A stretch of DNA of 64,000 bases from Penelope pileata. Its lineage: Eukaryota > Chordata > Aves > Galliformes > Cracidae. Numbering within the stretch: position 1 is the stretch's first letter; each line of letters opens with the position of its first letter. The notes beneath the pieces are model-generated. The model saw only the letters and a list, made by a program, of their open reading frames with translations, had not been told where the DNA came from and made no database searches. Shown piece by piece: positions 50,640 to 63,016 of this stretch. The stretch is from assembly GCA_013396635.1 (NCBI GenBank), contig WBMW01002283.1, positions 186,001 through 250,000 on the forward strand, written 5' to 3'. The translations under genes were made by a program, and so were the position numbers.

Positions 50640-51905
50640 CAGGAATCCACTGTGGAGAAACAAAGGGCAGTCCAAATATACACAGAGATAAGTTTATATG
50701 TACAAAACAAAATGTTTTCAAAATCAAGAGAAAGGAACACTTTGGCTACAAGCTTATTCTTAGGCAATGCTGAAGAGGATGCAGTGATTAGAAATTAAAA
50801 AAAAAAAAAGAAAAAGTGAGTAATAGGTAACTAGATAACAGTCAATAGAACTAAGAACTTGTAAATCGTAGAAAACTGTTAAGAAACTATAGTTATGATG
50901 AAATTGGGAGTAAAGATAGCAAAAAGAGATTTTATATGTGCATTAGTAACAGAAGAAACCCTAGCTGCAGTAGGAGAGCCAGTACTCAAAGGAAATGGTA
51001 AAGCTGTTAATAATGATTCAGAAAATGCAGAAGTACTTAAGGGCTTTAGTTTATATTTGGAGGAAGGGATATGATGTACCCATATCACATGAAGATGATG
51101 AATTAGCAAATGTTGAATTAGCAAATAAGTCAGATGGTAAAATGCATCTGTTTGGATAAATATTGTAACATAACCAGCCTATATTATTTGTATCCAGGAA
51201 AAAGAGTGGGCTACAGAGCACCTCTGCCCTGTTGACATTTCTTGATATGTTTTGGTATTAAGGATATCACATGTGGCTAGAGTGAAATTCCAAAAAAAAA
51301 CCCAAAACTCGGAAGTGTGACTGTTGTGCCAAAACTAAGAACAAGCAAACATTTAGGGGCGAGGGGTGGGACCTGATGGTGTTACAGAACATTTGTTAGT
51401 TTGTCTCAGGAAAAACAGTGGAAAAAATAAGTAAAGAATTCAATGGAAGTGTAAGTATGTATTCAGTGCCCACCAGTATGATTTATAGAAAAAAAATCAC
51501 AAAAGATATTTGTCTTCAACAAACCAGATTTCTCCTTGAGATGTTAAATTTAGTTGATAAAAGAAACTGATACATTTAGTCAAAAATGCTGTGAGAGGTC
51601 TGAATGAGTGCATGGTGACATCCTGATACAAACATGGCACTACAAAATACAAGAAACCCAAACAGTGCCTGGATTTAGAACCAGCTGAAAGACTCCAGGA
51701 TGTCCACACTGGACTCATCATTGAATAGTATGTTTCTACGAGAGTTTTGTGCTGGACTAAAACAACTGAATATTTCCATGATTGATATGGAAAGAAAGAA
51801 AATAGCCATGGGTAAAACCTGCAGATGGCACAAAGATGGAGTCCTGAATAAAGCTGAACCCAAGAAGTTTATATCTTGGCTGTGTGGAGCATTAATACAA
51901 CTAAC
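50640..51905 (+). mobile_element. Second ancient CR1-type LINE ORF2 remnant
   Basis: Ordered matches to CR1-like ORF2 are seen: 50970-51060 (GGAGAGCCAGTACTCAAAGG through GCAGAAGTACTTAAGG, the pre-RT linker); 51475-51540 (the segment before the RT catalytic region, CAACAAACCAGATTTCTCCT); and 51823-51842 (CCTGCAGATGGCACAAAGAT, the relic of the F-A-D-D-T-K catalytic segment). No long frame survives. Boundaries approximate. Confidence 0.7.
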
Positions 51906-54900
51906 AAAGTGAAACAGGCTGTCTAGGAAAGCACACTGTCCTGTTGGTATTAGCAGATTAAGGCTAGTTGCCTTTCTGGTAAGCATGCCTAAGGTAAACA
52001 CAAAATAGCTTCCCTCTTCACTAGCACCAACTATCATGTAAACAAATAGAAGTTAGTGCTTACCCTCCCTTCTGGATGAGTGCTGACATTTACATGAACA
52101 TTTGCACTGAATTTCATCTGTGATTGAAAACCCATAGCGCTCCCCTGGAAGATGCTTTCTTATCTACCCTCCAATATTTGTCATGCTTTGTGAGGCATCT
52201 GAGGCCCTGAGAAATTTCTCTGATAATAGACTTGTCTAAATCTAAATTCATTATCACCTCTCAGGCAATTTGCTACCGATTCCTAGAGATTTCTCTAAAG
52301 CAGGATTAGCTGTCATGGAAACAAGGCTTTGACACCAGCACATCCTTTTTAGCACTGCATCTGACTCTAACACTTCCATCTGCTTAACAGTCTGCCAGTC
52401 AACACAGCCACTTCTGGGGAGGGTATGGTGCCTTTGGCAGATAAGCAGCCAGAAGGACACATCCTGTATTTCCTGCAGAGGCATTCTTTCTCCCCTGATG
52501 ACAGATGGACATCTGGTGCATCTTCTCTAGAGGACTGTGGTACAGACTCAGTCACACCACCTTCCACCTCAGCCTTCAGGTTCACCAACAGTCTTTATGA
52601 GTTTTCAGCACAATTGGCTGTACTTGATTATTTTCACCAGACTTTCCTATGCATTTTCACTCCAGTGCTCTGTTTCCAAGCTGTATTTCATGTTTTTAAA
52701 GGACAGCTAAATGTCAAAAGAAGGAGAATTTTTCATAACTATAGTCATCCTTGTTCAGCCCATACGTAATTGATCATAGCTTTGATAAGCAGCGTTTCAT
52801 TTTCTTCCCTCTGTGTTTGGTGTCCATATGAAGATAACCCACTTGGAAATACCTTTCTTACTTTTTGGTCTGCTTCGTACACTGCTCTGTTTCATCTTTT
52901 TTCACTGGAATATATGTTTGCCATCACTGACAGCTATATTAGAAATCATGCATAAAAAAATTTAATGCTGGTATTGCAAAATGTAAGACATCTCACAGCA
53001 GCATTACAGAATTTTCTTATTAAAAATAATTGTAAAAGACATGTGACCCAGACTATCTAGGGTAGGAAATAAAAACTGTACTGTTAGATACTACGGGGAA
53101 AATGGTGTCTTTTTCACTGACAGATCCCATATGAGAGGTCTCCAGCACAATATGAAGTTAGGAATTAGCAATGGCATATGCAAGCAGTAAGGTTTCTACA
53201 GGGCCATTTGCTTTGCAGCATTGAGAATATATTTACACAGCACAATGCAGTACTATGTAGAAATATCAGAGCTGGCTCTGAATGAGCTGGCTCAGAAAGC
53301 AGAAGCAGAGTGACTGCTTTAGTATTGCTTTCCATCTGGATTAGCCCAGCTAATAGACAGGCTAAATTAGCCAGCACCGAGCCCTACAACTCTCCCCATA
53401 CTGCTTTCTTACTTCAGCTTGCTCACCAAGCTGATATTGAGCTGATATTGCTCATTGAAGATCTGTTGTGCCATAAAGGCATACTTTCACTGCCACAAAT
53501 CAAATCCCTATAAGGTACCATGTCTGTGTGTGTATATATATTAAGACAAGCCCTCTTACTGGAGAAAGGATAGCATGGAGGGTTGGGCTTCTGCTCCAGG
53601 AGGATGGCACACTATGCATGCAGTGCCATATGACGTATGGAGAATCCCAAGGGCAGAAACTGCTGTCCAGGTGTCCCCCATGTCTCCTCTCATGAGCAGC
53701 TATCCAGCAGGAGTCTGTGTCATCCCAGACACAAAAAAAAGATTTGAGCACAGATTTCCCATAGCGTCACGGCAAACACCACCACCACCACTACCAGAAA
53801 ATACTGGAAAGAAAGCTTAGAGATATCTGATTTCAAAGCAGCCACTGGATTTATATCCTACATGGAAGAAGTGTCTCAGTAACACTGAGTGTGGTGCCAA
53901 GTTCAGATATGTGTCAGGACACATGCCCACAGGCTAACATAAGCATTTCACACGCTCCCAGAGTTGTGAACTTATTCTTTACCTCCTGCTCACCATGAGA
54001 GAGGGGCTGAGCCTGCCACTGATAGGTACTCCCTACAACCTGGCATTTGGCAGTCCTTTGTGTCAGACTGACCTAAGCAAGTCTGTCCTGAGATTTCCGA
54101 AGTCACAACATTGCTCAAAGCTGGGAACTGCTTCACAGGTACATCTGGGGCTCAGGTGAGGTTCCTCCTCTCTTTGCCACGTGTCAGAGAGCTTTCTCAT
54201 TGCCCCTAGCCACTGGGAGATGCTGCTGACCTCCACAGCAGCCCATGTGGACAATATTCTCTTACCTTCTGGGTATTTCAGACCAGTGTAAGGGAAGCTG
54301 AAAAGTTGCTCGGGGTGTTCCAGTGTTAAGGATGACCACGTCTTTAAAATAAAATTTACCGGTATGCAGCTACTTGAAACTAACAGAGAGATCTCTCTTC
54401 AGGGAGAGATAATTAAAAGGGAAGTAAGAAATATTACCTAAAACATTCAAGCCAGACCAAAAAAAAAAAATCATAAAACATTTGTGAAGAAATAATAATA
54501 ATAAAAAAAAAAGCTTAATCAACACTAAAAATCTCTTCCGCTATCACTCAGTTGGTTGTCTTTGACCTGTGTGGCTGGGAGCTCTGCTGCCCTTTACATT
54601 TCACATCAGAGGACACATGCCTCAGAGGCAACCACAAAAGACGGTATCTGTTACAGTCAGTCTCTTCCCCAGGCTCTGATAGGAGTTCCCTCCGCATGCA
54701 ATTTGTTTTCGCAAAACTTATTCACTTCTAATTCATTTTGAAAGGTATTTTCTACAAAACGGTGAACAGCACTGCCCTGGAGGTGTGTGTGACTTGGGCA
54801 CAGAGGTGCCAGCTCCTGCCAGCAGCCGTGCCTCAGCAGGATGTCACACATCCCATCTGGTGGCAAGACGAGCAGGGAAGGAGTGGGAGCAGCACTAGCA

Positions 54901-57900
54901 CCTCTTCTTTCTGCAAAAACTGAAGGCTTCCCCTCTTGTATTCCTTGCTCAGCACTGCTCAGCACCACCTCCACAAGCAACTCTGTACCTGTACTTGCCT
55001 AAGGCTTACAGATTATCAGCATCCACTGAAACTTACATTTTATACCTATTTGTAAATTAAGAAACTTAATACAAATGTGTATATGGAATTAAACCACATG
55101 CTAATTATAGGCTTTTTTAATGAGACCAGACCAGACAATAATCTGCCATTCTGCAGTGATAGTGCTTAGAGGAAACTGATCCCCCAAATCTATCTTTGAG
55201 GGATTTTTTAAGAACCCTCTGCACACAGTGTCTCTGATTTCACCCACAAGATAAGCTCACAGATAAAGCACAATGAGATATTTCTGTCAAGAAAAATGGT
55301 TCAGCCCTTGGAGCTTTTGAAAGCTTTCTGTATGATGAAAACGTCACAAAATAAGATAACATTTTGATACCTCTTTGAGGCCAGGAGATTCCTTCACCTC
55401 TGAAACATGCAGTTGTAAAGACTGGAGATAGTGCAGCTGCTTTGCTGAGAAACTTGCATGTGCTCTGCATGAGAGCAGCTTTCTTGGTACAAATCAAGCA
55501 ATATTTCTACCCCTACCTTTGACACCCACCGTAGCTGTCAGTGAGATGAGCAGAACCTGGCCCACGTGCACAGCCCAGTGACACCAGCTGAGACCTCCCT
55601 CAGGCCTCCGGGCAGACGCGGCCACCTCAAAGCCCACAGGAGCTGTAACACCCAAACCAAGTTCTCCTGGAAATCAAAAGATAGAAAATGTGAGTAAAAG
55701 CATGAGAAAAAGCGGAGGGAGAGAATCAATCATTCAGAACTGAATGTTGGTGACTGGGCATGACTAATGCGCTGCAACATTAAACGTCACACCACTTACA
55801 GGATGTAGGAGCCTCACACCGACCTCACAGCTGGGTGTTCAAAGAAACTACATTTCACGAGTGGCAACACTTGCTGACATGACCAGAATTATTTATAACC
55901 ATGAGATGCTGGAAACGTACTCAGTCCATTGCCAAACTATCTAAACAAGACAGTGGACCAACTGGGAAGTGCTTTCAACAGAGCTCTGCTGGCAGAAGGC
56001 TCTGATGTGCAGAGTCCATCGATGCCTTTTTCAGAAGGCACTTCTACCATTGGGAACAAAATTGTAAAAGGACAAAAAACCAAACCAACACCTAAAAGTG
56101 GGAGTGAAAAGCCTAGATAGAGACATAACTCATAAAATTATTTGGAGTTAAGCCACAGTTCCACAATCATGGCCTTGGTAGGAGTTCAGCCTTCAGTCTT
56201 TGGAGAGCTGAAATGCTATCTTGTTTCAAAGGGAGATCATTGAAACTCAAGCTGTAGGGTTTTGTAACATGAAGGAGACAGAAGGGCCAAACAAAACAAA
56301 TATCAGAGCAGTTCTTGAGAGTCAGCAGTCTAAATTATATTCTTCCTTTATTAATTCAATTTTATTTTAACCCTCCTTCCTCCAGTTTTATTTGTTGCTA
56401 GACAAGAATGTCTGTAACCAGAGACAAAGACCAGCAAATTTTAGTCTTATTTGTTGCAGTTCCAGTTAAGACCAGGGAGAGAAGAAAGAAGGGTGCAGAA
56501 GGGAGGAAGATGCTGCAATATGGCAGCTTTGCTGGCCCCAGGAGGTGCCAACCAGCCCCAGGCTGAGTGGTCCCTGGTGGGAATGACAAGCCCTTGCTGA
56601 GCTCTTACCCAGAAGGGGCTTTCATTTCTTGGTAGGATTAAACAGAAACATAAAACCAGTGGTTCAACGTCAGTTAGAAGATTAAAAAAATAAATAAAAA
56701 GAAGATATCAGAGCTGCTTTTCAGGTCAGGTTGGGTTCCATTCACTGTTAATATACTGAATTAACTCAGATTTCCCTCTGAAGGCTCCACGAGCTTTAAA
56801 ATGTGCCTGGCTTCCTAAACTGATCTCAGACTAAGCACCTAGGACACGTTTGACATCTGGTACTTTTGAGGGAACTTAAACACGTGGAAACAATTGTTCA
56901 GTAAAGCAAGGATGAGAGCAGAGAGATTTGGGTACTTCAGTGAAGTTCCTGCAGAAGCTCTTTAGATAAGGGCAGAAGTGCAGGGAATGAATGCAGGGTC
57001 TGGGACAGACTAAAATGTCACTCCTTAATTTACCATGTACGAATTTTCTTTCAAAAACAGTCCTTCTTGCTGCACAAAAATGCATGCCATTTTTGACCAC
57101 ATTTTTAAACAAGTCAATTGAAGCACGAGGTCCTCTTATGGCACCTTGGACTAAGCAACCAAAAAACACTTTCAAAAATAAAAAGTGTAGGTGTACAATA
57201 TATAAGCTGTGCTCATATGTTCCATTCAATTGTCGCTATGACAAAGGAAATGATCAACATCTAAGACACGTCTCATTTGTTTCCCATATTTTTCTTCATT
57301 CTCAAAAGTGACTCGATCAATCTCTACAGCCCACACATCCACATCAAAAAAAAGCAAAAGCCCAGATTTGACCTGTTTGTCTCGCATGTATTATTTGTAG
57401 TAACACGTTTTTATTATTTTTGGACTGTGGCTTTTAAATGAAACCAAAAATAGCAGCCACCCCCAGAGTACCACTTGCGTAGGAGGAATGTTTTGTACAC
57501 AAAACTATCTGTGTTCCTTCCTTGTCTCAGCCACTTCGCCTACACCTCTCCTCCTCTGAGACGATTTCTGAACATCAGTGAGATGTGTAAAGCAGAAGCC
57601 CCGTTCTTGGTTAGCAGTGCTGGCAGGAGGAAGTTCAGCCAAGCGTGCTAGCTTGTGACTGCTTGTTTCATGCTGCAAATAACAGGATGGTACTTTACCA
57701 CAGTTAGATCCAGCCCCGGAAATAAGTACGCAAGCGAATAATTTATTCATTTCAATAATATAATCTAAATCAAAGGAATTGCACATGTAGTTATATGAGA
57801 ATGTCCTGACTAGAACACATGAATTTTCCACTAAATTCTCCAGCAGTGGTCAGTGTTAAATACTGGATGAAGGTGTAACAAACCATCCGATGGAAAAATA

Positions 57901-60650
57901 CAAAATAACCTCCTCATAATTGAGATTTCCATGCATAGATAATTCTTTAGTGCCCTGAAGTATTCGTATGTCTTTGAAAAACAAACTATCCTGTCTATCA
58001 CCGCATTTGCTTTTAGCATTTGGATTCTGAGCACTGACTCCTGCTCCACTTTGGGCCTCGGTGAAACCCTGAGGCAGGTACAAGCACATGAACTTCAGAG
58101 CACATCACTGGGACAATTTTGCACAGCACCTGCTGTGTGGTACTGGCCAGGCCCAGCACGCCCATGACTGATCATTCCCATTGCCTGATTTATAGCTCTC
58201 TTTTTATCTGTATTCTTTAGAGATTGGTGAAACTATGAAAAGCACTGCAGCTGAAGCCATTCCTTTGGCTGGGGCACTGTATTTTCCAGCTTTTATACAT
58301 TCAAGGATTTAGGTGACTTTTCTGGCTGGTGCTATCTACTGAGATAGCATATTCCATAGCCAGCCCAAGGTTACATCTGGGGCAACTAGTAAGTGATGAC
58401 AATAATTACCAGATCTAGTGGGATAAAGTAATAGGCTAAGTTATTTCTTCCTCTGTGAAAACCCGAACATTTATTTGACCCTTGTGCAGCCCACTTAATT
58501 TGATTAGCTGGGTTCCTCTGCAGTTCTCCCCAGAACTCTGAATCCTATTTAACCAAAATTACATGCTTTTGCTGTTTTATCTAATATTTCTTCCCCTAAG
58601 CTGCGACAAAAGAGAAAGATCCAAATCAGTGTGAGCTGTGCTCAGTGCAGTATCACAGAGGGAGACACCAACAGGGCCTACGTACACTCCTTCATGACTT
58701 CCAAGCACACCTGAAAGGTATGAGCTGTGCCCTGCACCCCTGGGAGAAGCATCTCCTATTGGCAAGAGGCATCAGCCAAGCACTTTAAAAGAGCTCCCTT
58801 GAACAGAGAATCCTGTAACAGCTTTTCTGTCCCACCTGAGCTCAGGTAAGGACTTATTTCTGCAATGGTTTGTGGCTCCTAGTCTGATACCACTCACTAG
58901 TAGTAGGAAAACGGTTGTTCTTTTACCCAGCATCTTGGTTACATGTGAAATATGATTCAGGGGAAACTCACAGTGGGATAATAAAAACTCAGCTCTTGAG
59001 AGAAGATGATGTTTCCCTACAATATCAAAAGTATTTTCTTCCCTTTATTCTCTCTCTCAAAAGTAATAAATATCTCTATCGTTATTTTTCATTTTATTGA
59101 AGGACAAAGAACTCAATGTTATTTTTGTAACCTCCTCCTGTTGTCTGTAACATCCTCTATGTCATTCTTTGATCCCAAGAAAACTGAATTGCTGTGAAGG
59201 TCACTTCTACTTAGAAAGAATGAAAGTTGGTTTTCCAATACCTGTTTTAGCCATGTTGATTGCTGATGAAGGATATGGATTACCTGAGGGAATAAAACTG
59301 TCACACCTCACTCCTGAGAAAAACACAACCTTTGCTCATTCTATAACGAGAAATCTCATTGTCAGCTCAGAATAAGTGCTGGTTTGAATAGCAGTATCTG
59401 ATCTGTGTCTCAAAGTGTTCATGTGTGCAGTACAAAAATAAACGCTGGCCTTCCACATTAAACAGCACTTCTTCTGGCAGTGGAAATAGGACCCACTTTG
59501 TTTCTAAAGCTGTTGGTTTTGAGTTTTTCAGACATAAAGACCCAGCTGGAGTTGCACCAGCTGCAGTCACTACACACAGGCCACAAAGGAAGCCTCCTGC
59601 TGTCTGCGTGCTCGGGGTGATGGCTGTGCCTCATAGGGCCACCTCTCCCTCAACTTTCCTGCTCTGTGTCCTCATACTCCCTGATGTACAGGAAGAGCTC
59701 AGTTCCCCAGGAACAACAGTGTAACAATACCAATACATGGATTTATCTAGCTGGGCCGTGAAGCAGCATTATTGATTGCAACTGCTTCAAATGAATAAAT
59801 AACCTTCTATAATTATGTGGCTGTCTTATGCTTCTTAGTTTAAGACCTTTGAAGTGAGCCCTTCCAGCTTCATCAAAAGCAAAGAGCCCCCATCGACGAT
59901 TAAACCCTGTAAACCTTGTCAGATCCAGAAATAAATAAAACTTGCTTGCCTGCGCCCCAATCCATCACCCAAATCCTAAACCCAACTCTCTTCAGGCAGG
60001 CCCTGGCATTCCCAGACCCAGTCCTGGTTCAGGCTGTCAGTCTGGGTGGCAGATTTAACTCCAGGACATGCTTTAGTCCCAACACTAATCATAACCACCC
60101 TTGTGATGCTGATGCAAAATCCAATCTAAGTCAGTCCTAAATACAATTCTACTGCTTCTTGCCAGCTCCACATCCCCGTGTTAAGTAGGGCTGACGTAAC
60201 AGACTTTGCATGGTGACTGAAAGGAGGTGACAGGCGAGTGTAGAACAGGTATGACAATTACAGTTTTGGCCCTGGGCTTCATAGGCCGAGGACTCATAGC
60301 AGCTTGCAGCAGAAGTCTGACTGGCAGCAACATGGGAAGCTAATTTCAAATCTTGGGCTGGCACAGGTCACTAGATTCCAATACGCTGAAGACTCTGTAA
60401 GCCCTGGAGTACCTTCTCTTCCTCAATCAGGCAACAAGCCCAGAAGCCACGATCATATGCTTCTGGCCACAAACACCAAAGGCCTCTTGTCATATTCAGT
60501 ATATACCCAGAAATAAACTTCATGGTGAGACAACCTAGGAATAAAATCTAAGCAATAGATTTTTTTCTTTTCTTTTTAATAACGATGGTATTGTTTTTTA
60601 AACTACTTAAAATACAAAGGTTTTGAAGTCAAGAACTTGAGAGATGGGAA
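51906..60650. other. Gene-free interval
   Basis: AT-rich sequence with an ATA repeat at 54490-54503 and scattered short frames. No exon, repeat family or RNA gene recognised. Confidence 0.6.
54490..54512. repeat. (AAT)n and poly-A simple repeat
   Basis: AATAATAATAATAAAAAAAA type sequence. Confidence 0.9.
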
Positions 60651-60653
60651 ACT

Positions 60654-60697
60654 TTAATGAAATTTAATTCGTTAAATTCATTAAGTGCACGCGTGCA
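60654..60697. repeat. Hairpin with TTCG loop next to a perfect 12-bp palindrome
   Basis: Arms TTAATGAAATTTAA (60654-60667) and TTAAATTCATTAA (60672-60684) pair with one bulge around loop TTCG. One base later comes the perfect palindrome TGCACGCGTGCA (60686-60697). Confidence 0.85.
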
Positions 60698-61472
60698 AAT
60701 TCACTGTTATTCAGCCATTAATTGCATGACAACATAGTGTTTTCACTTGTGTTATTGAACACACAGGGTGGATATTCATCCCTGATATAAGAGGAAATGT
60801 ACCATTATTAACTACAATTAGTAGGGGGTCCCTTCCTTAGATTATGTTTAGTGAATGGGGAAATAATTCCAGAAATGAGAAATAAGAGCAGCCTGATTAA
60901 AGAAAATAGAGATGTTGAACATGAAAAACACCGTGCTAACGTCAGTCTTAAGGCATTCATCCCAAACGATCATCATCCAATACCTAACATCTACATCTTA
61001 ATATCCTAACTATAGGTTGAAGACAATACTACTACCTGGACTCCTAAGAGTGTTACAAAGATGTGTAATTTTAAATAATGAATTCATACTAATTCAGATG
61101 TCACGACCACAGAAGTGTAAAAGTGGCTGTGAAGAAATACTGCAGCGTAGAAGGACTGAGTTGGATGTATTAAAAAGTGTTTCCATGTGGAACACAGAAA
61201 GAAATACTGACAAAGTACACACACACCTTCTGGGGAAAAATACATAAAAATGTTCCAGGAAATGTTTGATAATTCGATTTTTAAAAATATTCTTTAAATT
61301 TAGCAGCAAGTCACTCAAGCTCAACAAGAAAAAATTCAAAAGTAAAAATAAAGCATGGAGACTATCAATGTGCTTAAAATAAGAGGGGCTTTTTTTTCCC
61401 TGTGCTGAATTTGGACCCAAATGAGGACCCAATGGAAACAAAGTATTGCATGTTTTTGCACCACGGTGACAT

Positions 61473-61517
61473 CAGCGCATTCGCTGCTGAAACGCTTCAG
61501 TACCTCGCGCTTGCGAG
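61473..61517. repeat. Two CpG-containing small hairpins in tandem
   Basis: CAGCG-CATT-CGCTG (61473-61486) and CTCGC-GCTT-GCGAG (61504-61517) both have perfect 5-bp arms and 4-nt loops, inside an isolated cluster of CpGs. Confidence 0.7.
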
Positions 61518-63000
61518 CTGGGTTTGACTCACTTAACCCGCTGTTCCCAGTCAGTAACCTCATGAAATTAAGAGCACTTTTGGTCTTGATCCTTTCCAAA
61601 GTAATTTTCTTTGCCAAAAGATCAAATAAGCATTGTAGTCACTCACACAAACTTGCTTCATCAGTAATACCTATGAACACAAGACCAAAAGTTATGATGT
61701 CTGATTTAAATGAGATTTAATGTCTCAGCTTCCTTCTGAGGGCAATAATACATTCATTGTGCCTCCTCTGGAAAGTAGTTGTTATAGGGACTAATTAACG
61801 TGTACCATATAATTCTGCTAAGACTGAGAAAATTGCTTAATAAAACTGAACTCCTGAGGGGCTTATGACTATGATTGGCTCACTCAGGACTTTCATTAAA
61901 TCGTAACAAAAAGCTACAGAGCATCACCAGCTATTAAGCCAGGCTTCAAGGGAAGGAGAGTGCTTGCAAGTTACAGCCCTGAGCATGGACAGCTGTTCTG
62001 AAAAACATAGGCAGCAACAGCTTTCCAGCTGGCTGCAGACATTGGGGCAGTGGTGAGAGCATTAGGAATTTTTATTTCCTGTATATTATAAAGCAAAACA
62101 AACGGATAATGCCATAAATATTAAACATCAGCAAGGAACCACATTTTGATATTCTCAGTAACTGTGATGAAATGTTCTAGACACAGACAGCTTCTTCATC
62201 CTTCCAATACAGTTTAAGGATGAGAGTTGTATACAGTCTGTGCCAAATTCCTGCTTCACTATAAATCTCACAGAGATTTAGCCTCATAAATAAACTACTT
62301 TTGCAATTGTGACATGTCAGAGCATTCTCAGGCAAAAAGCAACAGATAGCATACAGAAAAATGGCTAAATTCCATCTTTCTCTGGATTAAGTAGAGCTGC
62401 TTTAGTCCCATCTAATACATTGATCTGACAGCTCTAACTCAGGAAACTGGAAATAAGTTTCAGCAGTGATCCCACCTGAAAATGTTCAAGCTCAACACCA
62501 ATGTGGAGCACTGGCATAAAGCATAATATTCTTGAACATTGTTTGAAAAAACATTGGAGTGCCTTTAAATTGAAAAAAATAAAAAAAATCCTGTAATTCT
62601 TAATTGGCAGTGGTAGCATAGCGAAGCCCAAGGAACCCCATTTACGAACTCAGACATTCTTCCAGACGCTGTCCAATCAAAAATAATGGTTTCTGGGTCA
62701 AAGAGTTTCTCATGCAAGCATGATGTGAAACATGGCAGATGGATAAAGAGAGGAAATATAAGAAAATAATTACGCAATTGGTGCAACGCATATCATGTCA
62801 GTGTACTGACTTCACCCTGTTCCTTGAGGGGAGGCGGCACAGAAGAGGAACGTTAATGACAAACCAGCAAGAAGATGATGAGGTATCCTGGTAAGCAACT
62901 ACAAGATGCACACAGAGTAGACTAGACAAAAGCCACTGAAAAAAAATCTAGAGAAGGCAAAGGAGGGCAGGTTGAAAGCAAAAGTCATATATAGCATATA

Positions 63001-63016
63001 CACACACACACACACA
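63001..63016. repeat. (CA)8 microsatellite
   Basis: Eight perfect CA units. Confidence 0.95.

Noticed and set aside
53432..53456. Short direct repeat of GCTGATATTGA
   Set aside because: Eleven-base near-tandem repeat with no wider structure.
59905..60000. Telomere-like AAACCC/CCTAAACCC words
   Set aside because: No tandem TTAGGG array; isolated words only.
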